Notes: a model not told the origin generated them from the letters alone. 64,000 bases of DNA from Coix lacryma-jobi var. lacryma-jobi (GCA_009763385.1 CM019822.1:6480127-6544126); one strand, 5' to 3'; positions 30,378-42,746 are shown, numbered from the stretch's first letter. Translations and numbers: made by a program.

Positions 30378-30607
30378 GGGGTTGTTTAGTTGGTAGGAAT
30401 TTTGGTGTAAAGTTTATGTAATATTTTCGTTGTTATTTGACAAACTTTGTTTAAATATGGACTAGCTAGGCTCAAAAGATTCGTCTCGACATTTACAAAC
30501 AAATTGTGCAATTAGTTATTTTTTAACTAAATTTAATACTCCATGTATGTATCTAAAGATTCGATGTGATTGAGAATCTTGTAAATTTTTGGATCTAAAC
30601 ATGCCCT
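30378..30607. mobile_element. Tourist-like MITE just upstream of the NUDT3-like start
   Basis: About 230 bp with ends GGGGTTGTTTAG and, inverted, AGGGCATGTTTAG, flanked by TAA on both sides (30375-30377, 30608-30610). The core carries the phrases GGCTCAAAAGATTCGTCTCG and AAGATTCGATGTGA, common in a large grass MITE family. It begins 47 bases upstream of the distal ATG at 30331, so it lies in the 5' leader or core promoter of the gene. Confidence 0.7.
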
Positions 30608-30639
30608 TAAGACGGATAAGGCAAACTAACAAAGCTAAT

Positions 30640-31060
30640 GTTGAGTCTTTTATTCTATGCCACTAAAAAGATGTATAATCATCTATATCCCTCGAAGATG
30701 AGTTCTAACGCTTTTATTCTTGCGTTTGAAAAGTTTTATCTTCCATGTCATTCTGTCTATTTACAGCACTAATGATGTTAAACATGGGTGACAAAAGACT
30801 TCAATATACCTAAGAATTTTGTTTCTCATGCACCACTGGGTGTTGGCGCCTAACAGCTAGTGACGCATGAGAAACAAAATTCTTAGAGGCATTCAAGTCT
30901 TTTCCTACCTATATTTGACACTGTTAGTATTGGAAATAGACATAATGACGTGGAAGAGAAAATTTTTCAAACACAGTAACAAAAAGCGTTAGAACCCATT
31001 TTTAAAGGACTAAGGACATAGATGATTACATCATCTTTTTAAATGACATACAAGTAAAAA
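30640..31060. repeat. Long imperfect inverted repeat (fold-back element)
   Basis: The two halves of this about 420-bp stretch are inverted copies. A perfect 22-bp pair lies at 30810-30831 and 30865-30886 around a 33-base loop. Outer parts pair as well (AAAAAGATGTATAATCATCT near 30666 with AGATGATTACATCATCTTTTT near 31021, the second being 21 bases read as AGATGATTACATC plus ATCTTTTT). It is non-coding and likely an old fold-back transposon. Confidence 0.6.
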
Positions 31061-31152
31061 GCTCGTTAATGTTTACTGAATTTCACGAGGATACTTGAAG
31101 GAGGTAGGTTTCTCCCAAGGAGCCGGAGGAGTCGGATCAGGAGCCGGACCTC

Positions 31153-31647
31153 TAGGATGAAAACAGAAGGAAATTTTCCAGTACTGTCCCGTTCCGTTTT
31201 CTATATTTTTCCATCCATTTTTATATTTATGAAATTCCATTTTCATATTTGTGGAAGTAGAAAAGGGTGTTTTCCGTTCGTTTCCGATTAATCCCGTTTT
31301 AATACGGAATAGACCCGTATTTATTCCGTTTTCAATATGTATGCAACATGTTCAACAATTACATATCCTTATATTACGTTAATATAACTATGAATCACTA
31401 AATATACATGTTATATTTACATACATAGCGTGTAAATGAATATTAAATTATATATATATTATTATATGACTTTATATACGTATATTTTGAGAATATTAGA
31501 TTATGTTATCTTAATTTAATTTTCTGGCTCTCCATCCGTATTTACGTGTTTCCGTCTATCCATATATTTCGATTCTATTTTCAAACCCGGTTCTGTTTTC
31601 CGCTATATATAAAATATAGACATGGAAGTAGTCCGTTCGTTTTCATC
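31153..31647. mobile_element. Ds-like non-autonomous hAT element
   Basis: The left end TAGGATGAAAACAGAAGG and the inverted right end GATGAAAACGAACGGAC resemble the terminal repeats of the Ac/Ds group. The flanks CGGACCTC (31145-31152) and CCGACCTC (31648-31655) match at 7 of 8 bases, the hAT target-duplication size. The duplicated F-box segment at 56.5 kb has the uninterrupted sequence GAGCCGGACCTCGTTAGAC, an empty site. The 495-bp interior is AT-rich, with repeated CCGTTTTC/CCGTTTCC motifs like the subterminal repeats of Ac/Ds, and has no transposase. Confidence 0.75.
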
Positions 31648-32444
31648 CCGACCTCGTTAGACTTTCGGAGGAGCCGGATCGGGAGCAGGACCCTCCCGAA
31701 CAGAAAAAAAATCTCTTATGTTGCCCTTTTCCCCACCCCGAGCACGAGAGAAAGACTCGAATCGAGAACCCCGTTCTTCCTCTCTCTCTCTTTCACCACC
31801 GCTTCTCCTGCTCCGCGTCGGCGTCCCACGCGCAGCAGCGCCGGCTCACGCATCGCTCGGCGCCTGGCCCGCTGGCCCACCGCGCCTCCGAGCAACGACC
31901 GGCACAGCGCCTCCGCTGCGCCGCCATACGTCGCCGAGCAAAGGCGTTGAGTTCAGGTCTCCTTGTTTTTTTCCCTATTCTGTCCGGAATCCATAGAGGA
32001 ATCCGTTCTCTTCTGCAGTCCTCCTCTTAGTATTTCGTCTCCACTTTGAATTCGATCCGATGGTACATAAATCTTCAGTACCGGACTTATATTCCTCCAC
32101 GACACAATCCAATGAGGTGCGTTTGCCAGATACAAATTTCTGCTAGCGGTTCCTACTTATTTCGCCTACATTTCCGGACCGAGATTTGACCTATCCCATC
32201 ATCAGTCTCCTCCTTTTCGGAATCCGTTCTCTGCCGCAATCCTAATGATTCCGTATCCGCTTCGAATTCGATCCAGTGGTACATAAATCTTTAGTAGCGG
32301 ACTTATATATTGAAACTGTCTGCTGGACACAATCCAGTCACGAGGTCCGTTGTTCGCCATCGATTACAGTTCATACAAATTTTCGCTAGCTGAATCTCCC
32401 CTGGTAAAAGACATCGTTGGTGATCCAGATCTGTTGTTTCCGGA

Positions 32445-33916
32445 ATGTCGCTGCTGGAGCATCAGAAGCGATCATCGGCTCAAAGTTCCTTAACTGCCTG
32501 CAGCAGCACCAGCAAGAAACGCTGTCGTCGGCTCACAGCGCCTATATCAACTGCCGCACCTGGTGCGGCATCGTCTCCCTGGGCATCAATGAATGAAGAC
32601 TTGGTTCGCCTGATTGCTTGGCGTGTGCTGGCTGGCGACTTGCTGGACTATGTCCACTTTCGCGCGGTCTGTGCCCACTGGCGGTCTAGCACTGTCTGCC
32701 CACGCGTCCACAGCGTCATCGACCCGCGCTTCCACCCTCGTCGCTGGATGATGCTGCCTGAGGGCCACGGCCTGTACCCGGCCCATGGCAAGCTCCGCGG
32801 CTACATCCGATTCTTCAACCTCGACACAGGGAGGTTCGTGCGTGCCAAGCTCCCTGTCTTTCAAGACCACTGCGTCCTTGATTCGGTGGATGGCCTCCTG
32901 GTCATGCACCGGGACCGGGACACAGTAGTCCGTCTCTTCCATCCTTTCACCGGTGACGTCGTCGACCTCCCGCCGCTTGTGACCCTTATGCCTCATATCG
33001 TCAGCCAAGACCTGCCCGGGGCTTCACACCCGACGCATCGCTTCGTCTACCTAAGAGGAGTCTGCGCTTCCTTCAGTGTTAGTGCCACTGGAGTCATCAC
33101 TGTCATGCTCGCACTTCGTCGGGTGGGCTCTGTAGCCTTTGCTACCACCCTGGATCAGCAATGGCACATTTCAAGCTGGACATTACAGTGTCATAGACCA
33201 TTGTCATTCCAAGGCAAACTATACATGGCGCGATTGAGTTTTATACCTGAAGAGAACTCGGATATATTCCAAGTTGATCCTCCACTGGAGGACAGGGACC
33301 ATGTGTCAGGCTTAGGTTATTCGTTGCCAGAACCCAAGTTGATCGCCACAATTTCAAGCGACAAGCTCGCCAAACCAATCTTCCTAGTAGAATGCAACTC
33401 ACAGATCCTTGTGGGTGGCTACACTGATAGATCGTTTTCGCATATGGTGGTTCATAGACTTGCAGATCTTACATTGGAAAAGCTGATTCCGTTGAGAAGC
33501 ATTGGAGACAAAGCTTTGTTCATTAACGATAGGTGTCTATCTGTTTCCTCGAATGGGGCATTGCCTACTGTTGTCAGCGACACCATTGTTCTGCCCAGTA
33601 CTAAAGATGGGTCACTTGTTCAGTACCACCTTAATACTAACACTTGGTCACGGCCTATGGACGGTTGCATCCAAATTGGTCCGGTGTTTGGCCCCTGTAG
33701 CCTTATCTATCATATCTACACCTGTTGCCGGCGTGAATATTGGTGAGGAGATCGATATCTCTTTTTCTGTTTTTTTTTTCATCTTTGCATTTTTTTGGTC
33801 TTTTGTTACAAGCTAGGCAATTCTCTCCTTTCAGGAACAAAGGGCAACTATACAACCGGAACAAAGCGTGCAAGTGGAGAGCGAAGGGGAAGTTTCAGTG
33901 TCGCCTTGGGGTATAG
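32445..33916 (+). CDS. F-box protein with DUF295-type C-terminal domain
   Basis: Exon 1 runs 32445-33742 and, by a GTGAGG donor and a TTTCAG acceptor, joins exon 2 at 33835-33916, giving 459 residues. Without splicing the frame stops four bases later (433 residues). Residues about 46-85 form an F-box (NEDLVRLIAWRVLAGDLLDYVHFRAVCAHWRS), the Skp1-binding part of SCF ubiquitin ligases. The middle is a beta-rich region, and residues about 350-420 (IGDKALFINDRCLSVSS) match the DUF295 region common in the grass-expanded F-box/DUF295 family. Target unknown. The conserved 5' leader (about 31660-32444) is shared with the copy at 56.5 kb. The Ds-like insertion lies in the upstream region. The spliced end is preferred because it reads WNKGQLYNRNK, the usual terminal pattern of this family. 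Confidence 0.8.
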
Positions 33917-34186
33917 TCTGCCTTGCTTAAAGTTTAGTTTCCTCTTCTCATGTGCTGGTGCTCAACATATCTGCTGCTAATCTGCTTATCACTCATTGCT
34001 TATAGTGCTATTACGGCTACCCACTTTTGGTTTTTGTATGATGCTGGTAGATTGATATTATTCTTATCTTAAACCAACAGAGCTTTTATAGCTTTATTAT
34101 CATTATTTTCTTTAGATTTTAGGTCATTAGTGTAAGAAGTCATAGTTGTTTTATCAGGATATATATTGTCTCTTTTGTGAGCATGT
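33917..34186. other. 3' UTR-like region of the F-box gene
   Basis: AT-rich, with no frame of note. No clear polyadenylation signal can be singled out. Confidence 0.35.
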
Positions 34187-34194
34187 AGTGATAA

Positions 34195-34779
34195 CAAAGT
34201 TTCGCTAGGCGGTAGGCGGATTCTAGGCGATGACCCCTAACCTAACGCCTAGGCGAGATTAATTGTGTCTAGGCGTTCCTAGGCGTTTTAATTTTTATAC
34301 ACATATATATGTATTACTTTAAATTACCTTAAATAAAAGAAAAAAGTAAGAGATCTATAGACCTAAAGTTAAAGAAAGGCCCATCACAAAAGCCCAGCAG
34401 CCCACCTTATCTACCCTCCCACCTTATCCATCCAGCCATCCGCACGAAGATTCCTCCCTCCCCTGTTTCTCTGCGCCTGCTGCACCCGCGCAGCTCCCAG
34501 CCGCGAGCCGCCCGCCGCCAGATCGACCACCGCCGACCTCCTCCCTGCCGCCGCTAGATCGACCACCGCCCGTCTCTTCCCAACCACGCCTACCACCTCC
34601 ACCGTCTCCTCCTCCCCCTCCGCCGGCGCCTGATGTCGCGCCCGTCCGAAGCTCCTCCACCCCCACCGGCGCTGCCGATGAGCTGTCGCCGCCTAGGGGT
34701 CCGCCTACCCCCATAGGCGAGTCGAGCACCCTCCGACTTGTGATTAATCGCGCCTAGGCGAGCGCCTACCGGAACTATG
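34195..34779. mobile_element. hAT-like TIR element with GC-rich interior
   Basis: A perfect 8-bp duplication AGTGATAA (34187-34194, 34780-34787) flanks 585 bp. The ends CAAAGTTTCGCTAGGCG and, inverted, CATAGTTCCGGTAGGCG match at 14 of 17 positions. Multiple TAGGCG/CGCCTA motifs crowd both subterminal regions (34203-34290 and 34690-34770). The centre (about 34400-34690) is strikingly GC- and proline-codon-rich, unlike the flanks, and could be captured host sequence. No transposase. Confidence 0.75.
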
Positions 34780-34810
34780 AGTGATAATTTGTCATTTTTT
34801 AAGAGAATTG

Positions 34811-35351
34811 CTATCCAACAACCGGTTATTTTGGGAGCCGCCAACAACTAGTTTTTGGGCCTTCCGATCCCGATCGGATGATCTCAGTCGGGCGGCGCGG
34901 CCCTAGATCTCTCTCACGCTGTCAACAGAGGGAGCAGCGCCTCCTACACCTCGCTCAGTGCAGGCATGCAGGCACGCGGCCGCAGCAGTGCATGCAGCGG
35001 TTCCCACCGCCCAAACCTGCAGATGCGACCAACCACGGGCCCCTTGAGTGCATGCAGCAACCAATAAATCTCACTACAATTTGTGAATAATTTGTCATTT
35101 GTTCTGAAATTTGTGAATAATTTGACATATATTTCTCTGATGTCTGGAATCCATAGAAATAATTTGTTTTTTTTTGAAAATTTTGGTATAAGTTTGTGTT
35201 ATTTCTAAATTACATTTTGTCCAATAAATTACAATGAAAAGTTATTGTAAATATAGTAATAAGGTGTTGTAAATATAACTATAAGACAACGTAGGTGCAT
35301 TGATAAAAATCTGGTTGTTAGGAGGGGCTAAAACAACCACTTATTGGATAG
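34811..35351. mobile_element. TIR element, 541 bp, family undetermined
   Basis: The left end CTATCCAACAACCGGTTATT and the inverted right end CTATCCAATAAGTGGTTGTT are imperfect inverted repeats extending about 45 bp. I see no convincing target duplication. A GC-rich block at 34860-35050 lies near the left side, followed by AT-rich sequence. Non-coding. Confidence 0.5.
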
Positions 35352-35865
35352 ACAGATCCCTTTTTAAAGATAATGGAAGCTTTTTAAAGGTGTTGTAAAA
35401 ATTTGTTGATCTGAAGTTGCTCCTTTTATCGACTCCAGCTAAGTGCTGTGCAACATCATTTTCCGTTTCTAGATGAATAATGTTTCACATTTATTAAGGG
35501 TTCACTTGTTGCTTTATTTTTCTTGTGTTGTATATTTTATCCATGGTTACTTTTCTGCAGTCGGATTTGAACATATTGACTTGGTTTTTTGTAATTACCC
35601 CCTTTGACTTATCGAGCATTGTACTTTGATTCACCAGGCGTAAATGGTTTACTATGGACTATGGAGGTCATTGTTATTCGGAATGGTCTCTTCAAATCTT
35701 TACCACAATCAAGAGAGGGACCTTTACCGCAATCAATTGCTGGATTCCATAATATCATGTAGAGGGCAAAGAAGAGACATGCTTTAAAATTATGATGAAG
35801 TTGCACTGTTCATGTGCAAACGTTGTCAACAAATGTGTAATAATTTGGTTTATACGATATATTGG

Positions 35866-36317
35866 TATTTATGCTAGCTTAGTGATGTATTTTCAATTAT
35901 TTTGGCCGTCTTATCCTGTGACGGATGTGCATAACATATCTATTGTCTATTGTTGGTTTGGAATGTCATGACATCAAAGATTTGTATGGATTTTTTATGC
36001 ATTTCTTAAGAATTATCTGTTTTTTAAGAATATATATGTTGGTACTTATGCTAGCTTAGTGATGTATTTTCAATTATTTTGGCCATCTTATCCTGTGACT
36101 GAAGGATGTGCATAGCATGTTTATTCCTATCCGACTGTTGCAAAACACTCCCATGAGTGGAGGGGTTTGAGCGCTAAAATTACCAGTCATCAGATTAGAT
36201 TTTTGTGGTCTTGATTAGAGTTTGCATAATTTGCACAGAAGTCTAGTTTGCATAGCATATGTTCCCAGTATCTATTGTCGGTTTGGAACGTCACAACATC
36301 AAAGATTTGTATGAAAT
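35866..36317. repeat. Interspersed direct repeats in AT-rich intergenic DNA
   Basis: A block of about 58 bases (starting TATGCTAGCTTAGTGATGTA near 35869) recurs at about 36048 with few changes. A second block (TTTGGAATGTCATGACATCA near 35955) recurs at about 36278 as TTTGGAACGTCACAACATCA. The order A-B-A'-B' suggests an old tandem duplication. Confidence 0.6.
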
Positions 36318-36319
36318 AG

Positions 36320-39300
36320 CATTATCTGTTTTTTAAGAAATGTTTAAGTTTGGAGTTCTTTGGGAAGCATGACTATGTTGTCACCATGCGTTTTGAAGGA
36401 AATATAAACGCCCCTAAAGGTGAAACTAACGATAAGGCATTAAGGCTTAGTTGCTAGAGTTAGACAAGTACAAATAAACCTTGTTTTATAGAAAAGATAA
36501 AATCCATTTTTTAAAAAAAAGGACAAGTTTTTTTGTCTTTTTCCTCGAAAAGGCCATTTAATAGTTGGCTTCGCCACCAGACGTGCTACCGCGGGACTTT
36601 GTGTCTCCTTCGTGTCTATGTCTACGTGTCTCCACACTCTCTGTCCGTGTCTTCACACTCCAGAACTTGGCTGAGCCATGACTTCTTGGTCTTTTACGAC
36701 CACTAGTAGGGAAGGCGCGCCGATTGCAAAGTATTACATGTTATTACTAATAAAGAATATAAAGTAATTCATCGAAACAAAATATCGGTAGGTATTGCTG
36801 GACAAAAATATTTTGTGCGAATATAAGCAGTTAGTAAGACAAGATGCTCTTGGTTCTGTTACACGATCCATGCCTGCTTCAGTTACGTAGGTACGTACAT
36901 ATATATGAGTTTACAGCGATTCGATCGATTGATGCCTAAGCTATAGTAGTTTTGGTTCAGGAAAGAACATAATTATTATTTTACAAACGATAGTGCATGA
37001 GCAGCTGGTGGCAGACAAAAGTTATGAATGCCGAGGCATGATTCATGTCATATTACAAAAAGAATGAGTAAGAATTATAGGTAAATATATACATAGATAC
37101 ATATAATACATATGTTGGTTAACTATGAAAATAGTAAACAATAGTACAATACATGATTATAATTACATTAGGCAGTCCCTGCGCAAGCAGGCGGGCGTAA
37201 GTATAGTATATCACTACATGTCTATGTGGCACAACTAAAAATGGGAAACAGTCCATTGCTATATTAACAGGTATAAACTTGAAGTTGCATGTTTGTTATT
37301 ATTATATATGGAAAAAAGATGGAAATTGGACAATTCACATAATCCACTGTTGTAAACTTGCACAAAAAGCTAAGTAGAGCAATGAGTCTTTCACAACATG
37401 TGTTTTGCCATGTACGTGAGTTTTCTATGAAGCAAAAAGGTAAAGATTAGCACACACATTGCCCAAAAGATGGTCAAGACATTTGTTTATATACATATGA
37501 GGCTCACATTATTAAGCAGAACACTAGATTTATCTAAAAACTCTAGTCTGTACTAATTCTAGCTTGGCAGAAAAAAAATCATTCTATAGTGTATGGGTTG
37601 AGGGCAAATAATAATATGTGATGGTTGTAGTAGCAATTAAATATGAAAATAAATCCATGAGAACTGCACTAAAGTGGGAAGCAACATAAAGGCCAAACAA
37701 GGAGGTCGGTGTGCACCAAATTTTTTGGCATGTAACACATGGGCCTGTTTGCCACAAAGTAGGCTTTAGTCTCATAGATAATTCCTCTGAATTCTGATAT
37801 AACAACTATAAAGTTTGGATTCACATGAAGATCATTTCAAAAAATAAATGGTCTAGTGGGTATTTGAAAATGTAAGAGTGAAGGGATAACATTTACCGTT
37901 ATGTTGGCATGTTGACCTCTTGGGCTAGCATCTCTACACAAATTTAGGCATTACAATATTAGAGTGGGAAACCATAGGTGAATATAAGGAGATGTAAGCA
38001 TGTCTGAAGATCAATCTGGAGACACTATTTATAAAGTAAAAAAACATCGTTATTCTAAACATGGTTTAAGGATTATGTTCCATTCATAGGTTATCTTCAC
38101 GAAATTTTCGCTAATTGAAAAGTAAAAAAAGTAGTACTGTGACATAATTATCTTTCTTGGTACAGTAAGTTGCCAGTAAATCACTCCATAAATTTTGTTT
38201 CCGAAGTACATTATACAAACTGAGGACATGTAAAGATACCACATGAAGACGTGATGATGGAGTGTCAAAAGCAGCAACTGGGGTTTGACAACAATGTTAT
38301 GAATGAATGTCATTTCAGAGATAGCGTTGTTGGACTGCTATCAGCAAAAAAGTCTACAACCTAAGAGTCTTAACCAACAGGTAACCCAAAAATCATTAAC
38401 AAAAATTTTAGCATCCTATGAGACACCTGCACTTAACCACAACAATAAAGATATGTATATCTATCCGGTAAGGGCAATCACGAGATCAATGTATCCTTCA
38501 AGCATTATAAAAATTTCAGGTTTGGAATTTTGAGATTGGATATCTGGTCAGGGTGAAGTGACCAGTAAGGACATTTCATAATCAGCCATGGTATTAGGAA
38601 CTTGTCCTGCCCTGTAGTTAGTAATAGATTAGGATGTCTTAGTTTGCATGCCACAAATATGGGAAGCAGCAAAAGCAAAAGGTAAAATAAAATTATCAGT
38701 GAAGCTCATATATTTATTGCAGGAGCTAAGTTTTCAGAGGTTGTGGTTCAAAGTTTGGCTTATTTTTTCTATGAAACATTTAGTTTTCTGAGGTCAAACT
38801 TATGAGGAAGATGAATGAATACCTAGTGTCCAAAAGGATTTAATACCCTGTTTGGCATAAATCGAGCAAAGCATGGTTTCTATGAATAAAAATTTGTTAT
38901 CATGACAGCGCTGCAGGCTCCATGAAAAGCGAAGAAAATAAGAGCAGAACAGAGGATCAATTGGAGGTGTAAAGTTGTATTCCATGAAACATCAAAGAGT
39001 AAGCCATAAATTTAGTCAAGAGAATGATACATACAGGTCCAAGGGAAGTCATAAAATAGCAAACAATGAACAAAAAAGTTGCGCCGGAGTAGCACCGGCT
39101 CCAATAAAACCAAATAATCTTGAACCTTATTGAATAAAAAGAGAAATAAGAAAAGGAAGAAAAAGAAATAGGTTGAATAAGCAATAAGCAGTAAGAACTA
39201 CATGAATATATGATTACTGGTGCAGTAGTAAATTCTACCTCACTGTCCATGACATCAATTACCCCTGCCCAAGTGGACGATATTGTAATGAGATGTAGCA

Positions 39301-42300
39301 AAGTAACCTTTAGAGGAAGAGACTCATTCAAATCAAGTACATATTGGGTATTGAAAACATGAAGAGCAACATGCCATTATTAAGAAAGAACATACCCAAA
39401 GAAACCAAATTATTCTCACAACTATGTATAATCAGGTCCGATTTATCCATCTTGTAGGTTTATCTAAAACACAAAAGTGCAGTAGCAATAAATGGGAAGC
39501 AAGCATGTCATATGATGCAATAACAAATTGATTCAATAGGTCATGCTAGACTCAAGTTAATCAAGTTACATGGAAAAAATGAATAAGAACAGGCATGACA
39601 AAGGGGCTTACTTTGTAATATCTACCACCACCGCCACAGCTGAGTCTGTAACACTTTCAGCTGGCAATAAGCATGGCCAGAGATTACATAAATTAGATTC
39701 ATAAACAGATATGCCGCCAAGACCATACTAACAAATGCAACATTATATCAATATTGATTAACCGTACAAACTGTTAGCGATTAATTACCCATCTCTTTTC
39801 ATAATTAAGCAGAAGGTTGCCCTCAGTGCAAAGCTGCTGCTATTCGATGCATTGTTTTGTCATCAAGAGCTGTTGTCGTGTCCGCGTACGGAGAGATGAG
39901 GAGAGGGAGAGAGGGGCGCAGGGAACAGGGGAGGGAGCCGCCAGCACGCCGACCGCGGTGGTGAAGGCCGCGTCGCCATGGCCGCGGTGGCCTCGGGAGA
40001 GCCCGAGAGAGGAGACGAGAAAGTTTTTTTCTGTTTTTTTTTTGCCAAGATGAGTAGAGGAGCGGGCGAGCGGGCTGGTGTTGCTGAGTTGCACGAATAG
40101 GAGACTCGAAGATGACGTGTCGCTGGCGTGGAGTCATGGACCAATCACAGAATTTAGAGCGATGTGACCCGGTTGTCCGCGCGGGGGAGAACATGTGAAT
40201 GTATGATGGCTTCGCTCTTCACAGATCCGAGGGGAGGAGGGACAGATCCATCTATGCAGGCACTGGATCTGCTGGGGTGAGCTTCGCTCTTCACAGATCC
40301 TAGGGGAGGAGGGACGGATCCGTGCCTGTAGGCACTGGATCCGTGTCATATTAAAGAAACATATATTCCAGACATATATAACTGGGTGCAACCTTGCCTG
40401 AGTCAAGTAATTAAACAGGTATAGGTCGGAAATCAACATCAAAGGAGACAAGGTTAAAACTTTGTTTAATATGAGCAGGCATCACCAAGTATTAATTATC
40501 ATTAGCCCTTATAAAAAGCAGCATACATAATTTTTCATTTTAGGGAAAATTATGTGTACAAAATAATGGGTGTGCATACAGAGCATACCATTGCAATGCA
40601 AGTTACTCAGCTATATGATAGTTGACTTCATCGAGATCGTAGCCCCTTGTTTGACACAGTCATTTTGACGAATTGTAGCTGACGAAGTTGTACTAATTTT
40701 TAAGAATGCGTAACGAACAAACATCTTGTAGAAGACAAAAACATGAAAAGAATGTTCCCTACTCTAATGGTCGGAAAAGGAGATTGCTGCCTTTGCTAAT
40801 GTAATTTATTTGGAAGAATTTATATATAAGCTATATTGTTTAAAAAAAGTGGATAGAACGAAGCAAGACAATTTTGTGTGATCTCCACGATCAGGAACCT
40901 TCAAAAGAGAATATAGTGGAGCATAGTAAAAGTTCTCTAGTGTATTTTCACCTTGACTAAAATGATAGCATGTTCCCAACTTGTGCAGTATAAAATTGTA
41001 CCCAAGAAGTGCATATACACATGTATGCATGGTATCTAAATTCGGGATAGATCATAACGGAAAAAATATTTAAGAACAGAAAGATACACATATCACACAC
41101 CATAGGCAGAGTTTACATTTAAAATTAACTATCGGAACCATTCAGCCCTTAGCAACTAATTAAAAAGCAAGTCATTCACGTATGTCAAGCTTTGAACATA
41201 GGAGCCTTTCAAAATAATGGCATCACAGATGGACCGAATAAAAAAACAATGCCATATTTAAGCTCCTAAATGTGTACAAACTATCTATTTGTTTCTTAGT
41301 CAACCACATGGCTGAATGAAAGGCTACAGTTCAACAGACGTTATATGTCTTTGTGATGACGTGGTATAGAATAAGATGCACTAAATTAATGTATTGCTAA
41401 AACAAGATGGTATTTATGTTGTAACTCGTATAAGAAACAAGAAAGTACACAGTCAATGAATTTGCAATTACATTGTTTGAACTTGAACACATAAAATTTA
41501 GATGCAGTTTAGAATCCAGAAGATTTACCTTCTTTTTTTAGCAATATAGATGACGATGTATAACCAAGTTGACTTTTATGAGATAGCTGATATTTGGATG
41601 AAGAAGAATCTTTGCAACAGCTAAGGATGTAGCTGACATCTGTTATATTACAGTACCCAGATAAGATGCAATGATGCCTCATTAGTATGTTTGTAGACAA
41701 CACCTTTTTTTACAGTGCCTAGACAAGATGTTGCCTACAATATCGTGGTAACCTTCTCCAGTAAAAACATTGTTGAATTTATTTGAATGGCATTGCAGAC
41801 CTACTCCTAGTATATATTGGCATCATTAAAATAGACAAAATATTTAAATTTTCAAAAGATGACTTTACAATCATTCTTATTTTCAAGACATGTTGTAGCC
41901 GGTCTATGGGATCTGAAAACCTCAATTCAACTAAACAATGAAACTTTGGCTAAAAGAGTGACATAAGCAATAGAAAATACAGCTGGTAAGTACCAAATTC
42001 AGGAGGAAACGTACCTGCACCAATTTTCTATTTTAGAACAAGCTCTTCCTTGGGATAATCAAGTCTTCCATCTCAAGGGACATATCGCTAAAGGTATCAA
42101 TTAGTCTAGATTGAGTATCCTCTGGGGAACTGAAAATATTTTTAACAAAATCAACTTTGGATATTTAAATATTTAACCTTACTTTTTACATAGAATCTTA
42201 TATGAGTACCTCCTCTGCATTATAAAATTCCCATCTTGACTACCTCATTGAGTACCAACCTTAAGATGAGGAAACTGAAATGGATGATAGTCCATTGAAG

Positions 42301-42306
42301 AGAAAG
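36320..42306. other. About 6 kb of AT-rich DNA with no recognised gene
   Basis: I could not support any gene. The sequence is AT-rich, with no long frame on either strand and no retrotransposon signature. One GC-rich island lies at about 39880-40130. A 49-bp stretch at 39612-39660 on the minus strand has splice-like borders and an open frame but no partner exons. A 72-bp tandem duplication lies at 40208-40345. Confidence 0.4.
40208..40345. repeat. 72-bp tandem duplication
   Basis: Units begin at 40208 and 40280 with GCTTCGCTCTTCACAGATCC and then share a GGGGAGGAGGGAC block and GGCACTGGATC. The second unit is slightly diverged and shorter (the TGCAGG / TGTAGG region). AGATCC/GGATCC motifs recur within each unit. 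Confidence 0.75.
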
Positions 42307-42311
42307 TCAGG

Positions 42312-42746
42312 TGACGGACCAGGATGTTAGAGATATCATCAGTAGATGATTACTTCGACTAATCCCGGACGACGCAGGAGATCCGAAGACTCGTAACGCA
42401 GTGTACTTGGATTAGGACTCCGATTTGTAACTTAGCCGAGTTGTTAAGAGAGGTCTTATAATTAGAATAGGACTCTGTCTTTGTAACCGGCTAGGACTCG
42501 GACTGTGTCGAGGCTCACCCGGATATATAAGGGGAGCCGGGCGCAGGTCCTAGATCATCGAACATTAAATCATAATCTTACACAAGGCACTCGCCGCACT
42601 GGACGTAAGGTATTACGCTATTCAGCGGCCTGAACCAGTATAAATCGCTGTCTCTGTGTACTCGCCGGGTCCTACAAACACCGATCCCCACCGAAAAAAT
42701 CGTCTGAGATCCCTCAAGATGAGTTGCCGGTTAACAAACACCGACA
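42312..42746 (+). repeat. 5' LTR of the Tat-type element
   Basis: 435 bp with a clear TATA box (GGATATATAAGGGG, about 42521-42534) and a start region downstream of it. Ends are TGACGG and CCGACA. Confidence 0.9.

Noticed and set aside
39612..39660. Exon encoding AESVTDSAVAVVVDIT on the minus strand
   Set aside because: It has an AG/GT frame and looks protein-like, but no neighbouring exon continues it in phase (the next candidate near 39240-39310 meets a stop), so a gene cannot be supported.
36320..42306. tRNA or other structured RNA genes
   Set aside because: I scanned for A/B-box-like and cloverleaf patterns and found none that I could defend by eye.
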